From NCBI GenBank assembly GCA_036637375.1, contig JAVWMQ010000032.1:1-20416 (forward strand): DNA of 20,416 bases, read 5' to 3'. Shown here in pieces: positions 13,090 through 20,416 of the stretch; within the stretch, counting starts at the first letter, position 1, and the number at the start of each line of letters is the position of its first letter. A model generated the notes under the pieces. That model made no database searches, was not told the DNA's origin, and was given only the letters and a program-made list of their open reading frames with translations. The DNA is from JAVWMQ01 sp036637375. GTDB taxonomy: Bacteria > Bacillota > Clostridia > Peptostreptococcales > Anaerovoracaceae. The translations under genes were made by a program, and so were the position numbers.

Positions 13090-14103
13090 ATGTTACGTGT
13101 AGGGATAAATGGTTTTGGCAGAATTGGTAGACTAACATTTAGAGAATTGTTTGAAGATGAAAATGTCGAAGTTGTTGCTATAAATGATCTTGCAGAAGCT
13201 GATATGTTAGCATATCTTTTGGAATATGATAGTGTGCAGGGTAGATTTTTGAATCACGATATTACGGTGAATAATGGCAACATAATAATAGACGGTAAAG
13301 AAATTATTGTAAATAAATATTTAGAAGCATCTGATATTCCTTGGAGTGAAATGGGTGTGGATATTGTTGTTGAGTGTACGGGATATTATGCATCAAAAGA
13401 AAAGGCGAGTGCACATTTAAAAGGTGGAGCAAAGAAAGTTTTGATTTCAGCACCAGCTGGAAATGATGTGAAAACTATTGTATATGGTGTTAATCAAAAT
13501 ACTTTGACTAAAGAGGATATTATAGTATCAGGGGCATCTTGTACAACGAATTGTCTTGCTCCAATGGCAAAAGCCTTAAATAATTATAAAGAAGTTAGAA
13601 CAGGTTTTATGACAACGATACACGCATATACAGGTGACCAAATGTTACTTGATGGGCCTCACAAAAAAAATGACTTTAGAAGGGCGAGAGCTGGTGCGAT
13701 AAACATTGTACCAAATAGTACTGGTGCGGCAAAAGCTATAGGTCTTGTAATTCCAGAACTTGATGGTAAGTTAATTGGTTCAGCGCAAAGAGTTCCAGTG
13801 CCATCAGGCTCTATAACAATTCTTGATGCAACATTAAAAGACACAACTGATTCTGTAACTGTCGAAGGTTTAAATGCTGCAATGAAGGCTGCTGCAGATG
13901 AATCATTTGGATATTCAGAGGAAATGATTGTATCAAGTGATGTGATTGGTATTAAATATGGATCATTGTTTGATGGAACACAAACATTGGCACAAAAATG
14001 TGGTACACATATTTATGAAGTTAGAGTTGTTGCTTGGTATGATAATGAATCAAGCTATGTTTCTCAATTGGTTAGAACGTTAAAATATATGGGAAATATG
14101 TGA
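13090..14103 (+). CDS. gap: Type I glyceraldehyde-3-phosphate dehydrogenase
   Basis: This 337-residue glycolytic enzyme oxidises glyceraldehyde-3-phosphate to 1,3-bisphosphoglycerate with NAD and phosphate. Visible marks are the Rossmann motif VGINGFGRIGR (4-14), Asp33 in INDL favouring NAD over NADP, the active site ASCTTNCLAP with Cys151, catalytic His178 in TTIHAYTGDQ, and the C-terminal WYDNESSYVSQLVR. Length and order are typical of the bacterial type. AAAGGAGG (13075-13082) is 7 bases before the ATG at 13090; an upstream in-frame ATG lies inside the promoter -10. It stands alone, without the regulator cggR or pgk and tpi that often accompany it. A long structured region and a second promoter lie upstream. 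Confidence 0.97.
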   Translation: MLRVGINGFGRIGRLTFRELFEDENVEVVAINDLAEADMLAYLLEYDSVQGRFLNHDITVNNGNIIIDGKEIIVNKYLEASDIPWSEMGVDIVVECTGYYASKEKASAHLKGGAKKVLISAPAGNDVKTIVYGVNQNTLTKEDIIVSGASCTTNCLAPMAKALNNYKEVRTGFMTTIHAYTGDQMLLDGPHKKNDFRRARAGAINIVPNSTGAAKAIGLVIPELDGKLIGSAQRVPVPSGSITILDATLKDTTDSVTVEGLNAAMKAAADESFGYSEEMIVSSDVIGIKYGSLFDGTQTLAQKCGTHIYEVRVVAWYDNESSYVSQLVRTLKYMGNM

Positions 14104-14131
14104 TGTAGGAGACATATTTTGTTCTTTTTAG
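14094..14131 (+). terminator. Weak terminator overlapping the end of gap
   Basis: AAATATGT (14094-14101) pairs with ACATATTT (14112-14119) around a 10-base loop and includes the gap stop codon. A T-rich tail (TTTTGTTCTTTTT) follows. The stem is AT-rich, so efficiency is doubtful. Confidence 0.45.
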
Positions 14132-14141
14132 ACGGTTTTTC

Positions 14142-14170
14142 TTGCATAATTGGCAGAAATATTAGATAAT
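14142..14170 (+). promoter_or_regulatory. Candidate promoter of the DUF3089-sstT operon
   Basis: TTGCAT (14142-14147) and GATAAT (14165-14170) are 17 bases apart. A perfect TATAAT starts at 14170, but its only good upstream partner, TTGGCA (14150-14155), is 14 bases away, so the exact pair is unsure. Confidence 0.5.
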
Positions 14171-14204
14171 ATAATAGCAATTTAAAAAGGAAGGACTTCT
14201 AGTT

Positions 14205-15128
14205 TTGAGCGAAAGAACAAATTATGCCGACGAATACTGTTGGTTAAATATATCAAAAAATATCACAAAGGATGTAGATGTGTTTTATCTATATCCAACA
14301 GCATGGAGCAGAAAAAATAAAGAGGAGCCAGCTACAGCATCAATAAGCAATCCAAATATGAGGAGAAACGCAAAGAGGGTTTTTGAAGCTCATTCGATGG
14401 TTTTTAGTGAATGCTGTAATATTTTTGCGCCTTATTACAGGCAACTTGACCCAGGATTTGGATTAGGTGGCGACAAAAAATTGATTCAAGAAGTTAAAGA
14501 AAAGATAACTGGAAGAGATGTTATAGATTCTTTTGATTATTATATCAATAACTTTAATGAGGGTAGACCATATATTTTGGCTGGACACTCACAAGGTTCA
14601 TCTCTATTACTTAGACTACTTGAAACATATTTAAAAGAACATAAAGAAATATACAGTAAAATGATTGCCGCATATGTGGTAGGATATTCTGTTACAAGTG
14701 AATTTTTACATAAAAATCCACACTTAAAGTTTGCAAAAAACGCCTATGATACAGGCGTTTTAGTATCGTATAATACGGAAGCGGAATTTTTTAATGGTAA
14801 AACTCCAATTGTCCATGATAATGCACTAACTATTAATCCGCTAAATTGGAGGCGAGATGATGAGGAAGCAACGAGCCAAGAAAATTTAGGTGAATTAATG
14901 CTTAATGGACAAGGAAAGTATGTTGTTAAAATTCCAGGTACAAAGGATGCGATCATAAATAAAGAAAGAGGAACGTTAATGTGTTCAACCGCAGATGCAA
15001 CAAAATATAAGCATAAGTGGTTCCCATTGGGTGTTTATCATACATATGACTATGAGTTTTATTATGGTAATTTAAAAAAGAACGTTAAAGACAGAGTTAA
15101 TTCATTTATGGAGGAAAAGAAAAAATGA
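14205..15128 (+). CDS. DUF3089 family alpha/beta hydrolase (lipase-like)
   Basis: This 307-residue protein belongs to the DUF3089 group of alpha/beta hydrolases. VDVFYLYPTAW (24-34) is the family's opening strand, FAPYYRQ (74-80) is a conserved segment, and the nucleophile elbow ILAGHSQGS places Ser129 in GHSQG. Late His residues (HKWFPLGVYHTYDY) could complete the triad. There is no signal peptide, so it is probably cytoplasmic; the substrate is unknown. The start is a TTG at 14205, since no ATG lies in a suitable place and AAGGA (14191-14195) is 9 bases upstream. Its stop overlaps the sstT start (ATGA), so the two are translationally coupled. A terminator-like hairpin lies inside the gene at 14737-14761. 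Confidence 0.82.
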   Translation: MSERTNYADEYCWLNISKNITKDVDVFYLYPTAWSRKNKEEPATASISNPNMRRNAKRVFEAHSMVFSECCNIFAPYYRQLDPGFGLGGDKKLIQEVKEKITGRDVIDSFDYYINNFNEGRPYILAGHSQGSSLLLRLLETYLKEHKEIYSKMIAAYVVGYSVTSEFLHKNPHLKFAKNAYDTGVLVSYNTEAEFFNGKTPIVHDNALTINPLNWRRDDEEATSQENLGELMLNGQGKYVVKIPGTKDAIINKERGTLMCSTADATKYKHKWFPLGVYHTYDYEFYYGNLKKNVKDRVNSFMEEKKK

Positions 15129-16342
15129 AGCAATTATTAAAAACATGGAACCAGATAAGTTTAGTAAAACAAATTATAATTGGTCTTATTGTCGGTATTG
15201 CGCTAGCAGTTGCAGTGCCTAAACAGGTTGCAGGAGTTGGAATTTTAGGAGAACTTTTTGTTGGAGCTCTTAAAGGGGTTGCGCCTATATTAGTGCTATT
15301 CCTTGTTATGGCTGCAATATCTCAGCACAAGGATGGTCAAAAAACTAATTTAAAAAATATCGTAGGTTTATACTTAGTAGGTACGTTTTGTGCAGGATTA
15401 GTGGCTGTTGTTTCAAGCTATATTTTTAAAGTACAGCTTATTTTGACAGAAGGAACTTCCGATGTTGCTCCTCCAAGTGGTCTTGTAGAAGTATTAAAAG
15501 GCCTTGTGTTTAAGATTGTAGACAACCCAATTAATGCAATTGGTACAGCAAACTATATTGGGATTTTAACTTGGGCAATTTTGCTAGGTCTAGCACTAAG
15601 AGTGGCATCGGAATCAACTAGAACTGTAATATCAGATATGGCAGATTCAGTATCACAACTTGTGAGATGGGTAATTAAATTTGCACCTCTTGGTGTAATG
15701 GGATTAGTATTTAATGCAATTGCAACAAGCGGACTAAAGAGTTTACTTACATACGGAAAACTAATTCTTTTATTAGTAGGTGTTATGGCTTTTGTAGCTT
15801 TAGTTGTAAACCCAATTATTGTATTTATAACAACAAGAGAAAACCCATACCCTCTAGTATTTAAGTGTTTAAAAGATTCAGGTATTACTGCATTCTTTAC
15901 TAGAAGTTCAGCTGCAAACATTCCGGTTAATATGGGGCTTTGCGAAAGACTAGGGCTTGATAAAGATACTTATGCTATTTCAATTCCTTTAGGGGCTACA
16001 ATTAACATGGGTGGAGCTGCTGTTACTATTGCGGTACTTACTTTGGCAGCTACAAATACTTTAGGTATTAACGTTGACTTGCCAACAGCTATTATATTGA
16101 GTGTTTTGTCAGCTATTAGTGCTTGTGGAGCATCTGGTGTTGCAGGAGGATCATTGTTACTTATTCCTCTAGCATGTAGCTTGTTTGGTATTCCGAATGA
16201 TCTTGCTATGCAGGTAGTTGGTGTAGGATTTATTGTAGGTGTTATTCAGGATTCATGTGAAACTGCACTTAACTCTTCTACAGACGTACTTTTCACAGCT
16301 GCAGCAGATATTCGTAAAAGAAAAAAATTACAAGCAAAATAA
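15125..16342 (+). CDS. sstT: Sodium-dependent serine/threonine transporter SstT
   Basis: This 405-residue membrane protein of the dicarboxylate/amino acid:cation symporter (DAACS) family imports serine and threonine with Na+. It shows the family's hydrophobic helices from about residue 14 onward, the re-entrant serine-rich motif FTRSSAANIPVN (258-269), the NMGGAAVTIAVLTLAA signature (294-309), the second hairpin SACGASGVAGGSLLLIP (332-348) and the substrate/ion region VGVIQDSCETALNSSTDV (371-388) with Asp376. The length matches SstT. GGAGG is 10 bases before the ATG, inside the DUF3089 gene, and the two overlap by 4 bp. Serine uptake would feed pyruvate and ammonium formation in an amino-acid-fermenting anaerobe (inference). 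Confidence 0.93.
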   Translation: MKQLLKTWNQISLVKQIIIGLIVGIALAVAVPKQVAGVGILGELFVGALKGVAPILVLFLVMAAISQHKDGQKTNLKNIVGLYLVGTFCAGLVAVVSSYIFKVQLILTEGTSDVAPPSGLVEVLKGLVFKIVDNPINAIGTANYIGILTWAILLGLALRVASESTRTVISDMADSVSQLVRWVIKFAPLGVMGLVFNAIATSGLKSLLTYGKLILLLVGVMAFVALVVNPIIVFITTRENPYPLVFKCLKDSGITAFFTRSSAANIPVNMGLCERLGLDKDTYAISIPLGATINMGGAAVTIAVLTLAATNTLGINVDLPTAIILSVLSAISACGASGVAGGSLLLIPLACSLFGIPNDLAMQVVGVGFIVGVIQDSCETALNSSTDVLFTAAADIRKRKKLQAK

Positions 16343-16392
16343 ATAAATAACTCTATATTAAGTTTGATTTAGGGTGATATATAATGAGATTA

Positions 16393-16429
16393 AAAATACG
16401 ATAGGTAGAATTCTGCCTATCGTATTTTT
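16393..16429. terminator. Bidirectional terminator between sstT and the DJ-1 gene
   Basis: A 16-bp stem (16393-16408 with 16413-16428; one G-U) closes on AATT. T runs stand on both strands (16425-16429 on plus; the A run at 16392-16396 reads as T on minus), so it serves both convergent genes. Confidence 0.9.
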
Positions 16430-16446
16430 GTATAAATAATTTAATT

Positions 16447-16983
16447 TTAAAGAAGGATATCTCTAGCTATAGAGTCGGAAGTATCCTTGTTTTTTAAAAC
16501 TTCTATGATCTTTAATGCGAAGTGGACTGCAGTGCTAGGCCCTTTTGATGTGATTACATTACCATCAGTTACAACTGTATTGTCAACATAAATACTGTTT
16601 TGGATATAATTTTCCATTGAAGAATATATTGTTGCATGCCTATTGTCAATAATTCCAAGATCTCCAAGTATCATTGGTGCAGCGCATATAGCTCCGATGA
16701 GTTTACATTCATTATTGAATTTCAACAGCTGGTTTCTAAGTCCTTGATGGTTTAACAAATTAGTAGTGCCAGGCATACCTCCAGGGAGGATGATTCCTTG
16801 GCAGCTGTTGTAGTCTGCATCCTCAAATAGTAAATCTGATTCTATAGTTATCCCGTGGGCTCCTGTTACATATTTGTCTTTAATTGAAACAAATTTTGCG
16901 TCTATGTTTGCTCTTCTCAAATAGTCGCATACGGTAATGGCCTCGACTTCTTCAAAACCATCAGCAAGATGTACATATATCAT
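16447..16983 (-). CDS. DJ-1/PfpI family protein
   Basis: This 178-residue protein has the DJ-1 fold. ADGFEEVEA (7-15) holds the conserved Glu14 that hydrogen-bonds to the nucleophile, GIILPGGMPG (63-72) is the glycine-rich turn, and AICAAP (98-103) carries the reactive Cys100 at the nucleophile elbow. VITSKGPSTAVHFAL (about 143-157) is the family's C-terminal signature. Members act as glyoxalase III or protein/nucleotide deglycases, or in oxidative stress; which applies here is unknown. AAAGGAG is 7 bases before the ATG. It is monocistronic, convergent with sstT and divergent from the GntR operon. Confidence 0.92.
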   Translation of the reverse strand: MIYVHLADGFEEVEAITVCDYLRRANIDAKFVSIKDKYVTGAHGITIESDLLFEDADYNSCQGIILPGGMPGTTNLLNHQGLRNQLLKFNNECKLIGAICAAPMILGDLGIIDNRHATIYSSMENYIQNSIYVDNTVVTDGNVITSKGPSTAVHFALKIIEVLKNKDTSDSIARDILL

Positions 16984-17012
16984 ATAATTACTCCTTTTCT
17001 ATCTTTTTTTAT

Positions 17013-17041
17013 AGCATACAATGAAAAAAATTTTAATGCAA
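17013..17041 (-). promoter_or_regulatory. Promoter of the DJ-1 family gene
   Basis: On the minus strand TTGCAT (17041-17036) and TATGCT (17018-17013) are 17 bases apart. The predicted start is near 17006. It begins 9 bases from the -35 of the divergent GntR promoter. Confidence 0.55.
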
Positions 17042-17049
17042 TAAAAATA

Positions 17050-17079
17050 TTGACGGTGTACTATGTGTTGTGGTACACT
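17050..17079 (+). promoter_or_regulatory. GntR-ABC operon promoter with a YtrA-type operator
   Basis: TTGACG (17050-17055) and TACACT (17074-17079), with extended TGG, are 18 bases apart. The inverted repeat GTGTA-N13-TACAC (17056-17060 and 17074-17078) fills the spacer and the -10. That is the arrangement described for YtrA-type GntR repressors (AGTGTA-13 bp-TACACT in Bacillus subtilis), so the first gene's product probably represses this promoter. Confidence 0.72.
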
Positions 17080-17102
17080 TGGTACAAAAGGAAGGGGGAG
17101 CT

Positions 17103-17486
17103 ATGTTTTATATAGATCAAAAAAGTCATAAGTCTATTTGTGATCAGATTATTGATAACTACAAAGAACTTATTGTAATGAACGTTCTAGAATATGATGA
17201 AAAAATGCCGTCTGTTAGGGAACTTTCAAAGACTTTAAGAGTTAATCCTAATACTGTACAAAAGGCTTACAAGAAACTTGAAGAACAAAAATATATTTAT
17301 GTATCAAAAGGCAGAGGAACTTTTGTTTCTAACGATTATGAAAAAGAGATTGATATAGCACAGTTAAGAGAAATAGAAATTCGGTTGGCTGATGATATTA
17401 GCAAATTGTTTTATCTTGGAGTAACTGCTGATAAAGCAAGGGAGATAATTGAAGGAATAATAGCTGGAAGGGAGGAATGGAAGTGA
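17103..17486 (+). CDS. GntR-family transcriptional regulator, YtrA type
   Basis: This 127-residue repressor has an N-terminal winged helix (about 6-75) with the GntR signature YDEKMPSVRELSKTLRVNPNTVQKAYKKLEEQKYI, the wing SKGRGTFV (75-82), and only a short helical tail of about 45 residues. The absence of a large effector domain defines the YtrA subgroup, whose members usually control the ABC transporter genes beside them. The ATG at 17103 lies after AAGGAAGGGGG; an alternative start further upstream (17070, in the promoter) is rejected. Its last codons overlap the ATPase start (GTGA). Signals known for relatives include cell-wall antibiotics; the inducer here is unknown. Confidence 0.92.
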   Translation: MFYIDQKSHKSICDQIIDNYKELIVMNVLEYDEKMPSVRELSKTLRVNPNTVQKAYKKLEEQKYIYVSKGRGTFVSNDYEKEIDIAQLREIEIRLADDISKLFYLGVTADKAREIIEGIIAGREEWK

Positions 17487-18379
17487 TTAATATAAAAGAA
17501 CTTACAAAAGATTTTGATGACAAGAAGTTTATTTTGAATAAAGTAAACCTTAACATAAAGGAAGGGTCAATATACGGGCTAATTGGTGCAAATGGGGCTG
17601 GAAAGACAACTCTCATTAAACATATTACAGGGCTTATTAAGCCTAATAGTGGCGGTGTTTATGTAGATGGCAATAATATTTACAATAATGAAGTAGAAAA
17701 AGCTAAAATGGCATTTATACCAGATGAACTGTTTTTCTTCTTTAATTATAATTTGCAAGATATGAAAAATTATATTAGTAAGATTTATCAAAATTGGTCG
17801 GAAAAAAGATATAAGGAATTGGTTAGATTATTTAATGTTGATGACAACAAAATACTTAGTAAATTTTCAAAAGGGATGCAAAAGCAAGCAGCATTTATAT
17901 TAGCAATGTCTACAATGCCGAAATATTTGATCCTAGATGAACCTATCGATGGACTTGATCCTATTATGAGGAGAAAAGTATGGGAATGCGTCATGGAAGA
18001 TGTAGCAGAAAGAAATATGACTGTGTTTATTTCAAGCCATAACTTACGTGAAATAGAGGGCATTTGTGACACTATAGGAATTATTTCAAGAGGTAAAGTT
18101 TTGCTTGAGGGTGAACTTGATGATTTGAAGTCAGATATTCACAAAATACAAATTGTATTTGATAAAGAAAAAGAACAAAACTTAGATAAATTAAATATAC
18201 TTCATAGAGAAAAGAATGGATCAGTTGATCTTCTCATAGTAAGAGGTAAGCTTGAGGAAATTCAGGAAATAACTTTGTCCTTTAAACCTATTATTTTTGA
18301 TGTTTTGCCACTGACTTTAGAAGAAATTTTCATATATGAAGTAGGAGAAGGGAATGAGATAAATGAAATACTTATTTAA
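17483..18379 (+). CDS. ABC transporter ATP-binding protein
   Basis: This 298-residue ATPase powers the membrane partner encoded next. The nucleotide-binding domain shows Walker A GANGAGKTT (35-43), a divergent signature FSKGMQKQ (128-135) in place of LSGGQ, Walker B YLILDEPIDGLDP (148-160), and the H-loop His186 in ISSHNL. A C-terminal extension of about 80 residues follows (from about 220), as in export-type ABC-2 ATPases. The start is taken as GTG at 17483 rather than ATG at 17477, because GGAGG (17471-17475) is 7 bases from the former and 1 from the latter; this gives the classic GTGA overlap with the regulator's stop. It overlaps the permease gene by 17 bp. Confidence 0.93.
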   Translation: MINIKELTKDFDDKKFILNKVNLNIKEGSIYGLIGANGAGKTTLIKHITGLIKPNSGGVYVDGNNIYNNEVEKAKMAFIPDELFFFFNYNLQDMKNYISKIYQNWSEKRYKELVRLFNVDDNKILSKFSKGMQKQAAFILAMSTMPKYLILDEPIDGLDPIMRRKVWECVMEDVAERNMTVFISSHNLREIEGICDTIGIISRGKVLLEGELDDLKSDIHKIQIVFDKEKEQNLDKLNILHREKNGSVDLLIVRGKLEEIQEITLSFKPIIFDVLPLTLEEIFIYEVGEGNEINEILI

Positions 18380-20312
18380 AATATCAAGTGTTGTAGTGAT
18401 GAATGTTGTGAAAAGATATATTAGTTTTGCAATAGGTGGATTTATTGCATTGCTTATGATTTTGGAATATCCACTCTTAATAAGTAAGGTGGAATTTACT
18501 GGAGACTTGCTTGGCATTGCATCTACGCTTTATATATTATTCTTGCCAATTGCATGCTCTGTAGTAGTGTTTTCGTATTTACACAAAAATAATTCGGCTA
18601 TGATGATTCATGCTATGCCAGTATCAGCGGAACGTGTATTTAATAGCTACTTTGTCGGAGGTTTAATTTTATTAATATTGCCTATAATCGCAATTACACC
18701 TATTTTGATGTTACAAGGTGGAGTGAAATTTGTAGGACTTTGGTGCATTGAGTCTATAGTATCTTGCTTGATGGTGTATGCTATAACTGTTTTGGCAGCA
18801 GTGGTGTCTGGAAATATGCTTATGCACTTCTTTATGGCATGTTTTTTAAATGGACTTAGTGCGGGCATAATGTTCTATGTATACCTGTTTAGTCAAAGAT
18901 TCTTAAATGGATTTACAGTTAAGAGTGATCTTGTAAGTGCTACTGCAAAAATGTCGCCAGTTACTAACAAAATAATTAATGCAGGTGGAGGGTTTATTGG
19001 TTATAAAATGCTTGCGATATATTTTGTGTTAGCTGTAGGTTTGATTATAATTTCTAGCTTACTTTATAGAAAAATTAAGCTTGAAAAAGTCGGGGATTCG
19101 ATTGTTTTTGAGTTTGTAAAGCCAATTATAGTATTTTTTGTTGGTGTTATGGGTATGACATCGGTTAGCTTTATATTTGCACAAGACTATTACGCAGGCA
19201 ATGATGAAGAAATCACTAGTTTTTATATAGCTTTAATTGTAGGGGCTATATGCTTCTTTGCCATTGGAACGATGATGGTAAATAAAACATTAAAGATATT
19301 TACAAGCAAAACAGCTAAACAGTTTATAGTTTTTGCTATAATTTCGGGGCTTTTTGTTTCAACTTTTGTGTTTGATTTAACAGGATTTGAAAAGAGAGTT
19401 CCAAAGGTTTCTGAAGTTAACTCTATAAATTGTGGCGAATTTATTGGAGGACTTGGAGAAACAGCTCAAAGATATAATCCTATACATTATAATGGAAACT
19501 CACAACTTACTTCAAAAGAAAATATTGAAAATATGAGAATATATCATCAAAAGGCTATGAATATTTCAAAGAACAGTGATAATCAATTTATTGGAATGAA
19601 TGCGATACTTAAATATAATCTTTTAAATGAAAAAGTTTTTGTGAGAGAATATAAAATCTATGGGGTGGGATTCAAAAAATCACCAGAACTAAAGGAGATA
19701 TTTGAATCAAAAGAATTTAAGGAAAAATATGGACCTAAAAATATAAAAAACATAAGCCACTTAAATTGTGTTGTGCTTGACAATCAAGAAATTGAAAACA
19801 GAGTACACTTGATTAAATCAAACCAGATCAAGGGAATATTAGAAGCGCAAGATAAAGACTTCAAGAATAGAACTTATGAAGAACATTTAGCGGATTCTGT
19901 AGGTTCAGTTTCGTACACCATAAATGATACAAAGTCAAATACAAGAAGAAACGATGTCTATAATAATATAAAAATAGCTATTAAATTAAGTGATAAAAAT
20001 ACAATTAAGTACCTAGATAAGCTTGGCGTTAGCATTGATGAACTCAAAAATAGTCAAATGGAAATTAACTTTATGGAAGTAACAGAAATAAAAGATGGTA
20101 AAATCAAAAAAATAAAGATTACGGATAAAAATAAAATGAAGGCTATTAATGAATTGAGGTATACTGACAAATTTATAGTAAAAGAATATAGTAATATTTT
20201 TGAACAAACCTATGAATTTGGTGGGAATATCAATAGATATGAGATCAATATACAGCGAGGAGACACAAGAGAAATGAAGAGTGAAAAAATAATGTTGCTA
20301 GACATAAGATAG
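18363..20312 (+). CDS. ABC-2 type permease with large C-terminal extracytoplasmic domain
   Basis: This 649-residue membrane protein is the permease of the operon. About nine transmembrane segments can be picked out (roughly 20-40, 49-71, 96-117, 127-150, 154-176, 213-235, 252-272, 286-306 and 319-339), with the MIHAMPVS motif (81-88) often seen in Firmicute ABC permeases of this kind. With the N-terminus inside and nine segments, the hydrophilic C-terminal part (about 340-649, rich in Lys, Glu and Asn) would face outside; it may match DUF6449, which I cannot confirm. The substrate is unknown, export or antibiotic detoxification being typical of YtrA-type operons. A GGAG/AAGGG stretch is 9 bases before the ATG. 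No second permease is present, so it may act as a homodimer. Confidence 0.85.
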   Translation: MKYLFKISSVVVMNVVKRYISFAIGGFIALLMILEYPLLISKVEFTGDLLGIASTLYILFLPIACSVVVFSYLHKNNSAMMIHAMPVSAERVFNSYFVGGLILLILPIIAITPILMLQGGVKFVGLWCIESIVSCLMVYAITVLAAVVSGNMLMHFFMACFLNGLSAGIMFYVYLFSQRFLNGFTVKSDLVSATAKMSPVTNKIINAGGGFIGYKMLAIYFVLAVGLIIISSLLYRKIKLEKVGDSIVFEFVKPIIVFFVGVMGMTSVSFIFAQDYYAGNDEEITSFYIALIVGAICFFAIGTMMVNKTLKIFTSKTAKQFIVFAIISGLFVSTFVFDLTGFEKRVPKVSEVNSINCGEFIGGLGETAQRYNPIHYNGNSQLTSKENIENMRIYHQKAMNISKNSDNQFIGMNAILKYNLLNEKVFVREYKIYGVGFKKSPELKEIFESKEFKEKYGPKNIKNISHLNCVVLDNQEIENRVHLIKSNQIKGILEAQDKDFKNRTYEEHLADSVGSVSYTINDTKSNTRRNDVYNNIKIAIKLSDKNTIKYLDKLGVSIDELKNSQMEINFMEVTEIKDGKIKKIKITDKNKMKAINELRYTDKFIVKEYSNIFEQTYEFGGNINRYEINIQRGDTREMKSEKIMLLDIR

Positions 20313-20361
20313 TAGCTAAAGGTTTTACGTTTTATAGTAATTAAAAAAGAGCCATGGAACA

Positions 20362-20416
20362 TGTACCGACCCCCAAAAGTTAGACCAAAAATCTAACGAT
20401 TGGGAGGTCGGTTTTT
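20362..20416 (+). mobile_element. Left end of a probable IS3-family insertion sequence (partial)
   Basis: TGTACCGACCCCCAAAAG followed by TTAGAC is, as I recall it, the kind of terminal inverted repeat found in IS3-family (IS150-like) elements of Firmicutes, beginning with the usual TG. The element would extend to the right, beyond the window. No transposase coding is present in the 55 bases seen, so the call rests on the terminal motif alone. Confidence 0.6.
20365..20416 (+). terminator. Terminator-like hairpin formed by the IS end
   Basis: ACCGACC-CCC-AA (20365-20376) pairs with TT-GGG-A-GGTCGGT (20400-20412), leaving one bulged A, and GTTAGA (20379-20384) pairs with TCTAAC (20392-20397) above a 2 by 2 internal loop. 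T residues follow to the edge of the window. The permease gene has no other terminator. Confidence 0.65.

Noticed and set aside
1..20416. CRISPR array, tRNA or rRNA genes, prophage or defence island
   Set aside because: No regularly spaced repeats, cloverleaf-like sequence, rRNA segment or phage-type gene run was seen; nearly all the window is accounted for by housekeeping, transport and stress genes.

Overview
The window is AT-rich, tightly packed DNA with strong AGGAGG-type ribosome binding sites, consensus sigma-A promoters and many U-tailed hairpin terminators. With a hybrid-cluster protein, a CBS/DRTGG family II pyrophosphatase, a YtrA-type GntR/ABC operon and an SstT transporter, this points to a low-GC anaerobic Firmicute of the class Clostridia. 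I cannot name the genus. It reads as ordinary chromosome, with one mobile-element end at the right edge.

Layout. 1-5600: the tail of an unknown gene, a membrane-anchored alpha/beta hydrolase, a small CoA-binding protein, and (minus strand) a CDF cation transporter and a secreted M14 peptidase; then the pyrophosphatase on the plus strand. 5745-10937: a nitrosative/redox-stress block. It holds hcp, an AAA ATPase-ogt operon, an ABM-fold protein, a Crp/Fnr-family regulator (minus) and a divergent ferredoxin-like Fe-S protein. 11046-12708: a pyridoxamine kinase, TIGR04076 and GNAT operon. 12709-13089: a gene-free stretch holding a promoter, RNA-like structure and terminator, then the promoter of gap. 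13090-16342: gap, then a translationally coupled DUF3089 hydrolase-sstT pair. 16447-16983 (minus): a DJ-1/PfpI protein. 17050-20312: a GntR-ABC ATPase-permease operon. 20362-20416: probable left end of an IS3-family element, which also forms a terminator-like hairpin.

How the genes work together. The clearest signal is regulatory. An identical 17-bp site (TGTTGTAAAAACAACGG) lies upstream of hcp and between the divergent regulator and ferredoxin genes. In both places its centre is exactly 29.5 bp from the -10 element, which puts it near -41.5, the class II activator position. This fits an HcpR-like Crp/Fnr regulator switching on Hcp and a partner Fe-S protein. A weaker GTTG-N6-CAAC variant precedes the adjacent ABM gene. 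In the GntR operon, a GTGTA-N13-TACAC repeat fills the promoter spacer, matching the YtrA-type operator layout and suggesting autorepression.

I found no tRNA, rRNA, CRISPR array, phage or defence locus. All functional calls are by eye from motifs, without database searches.
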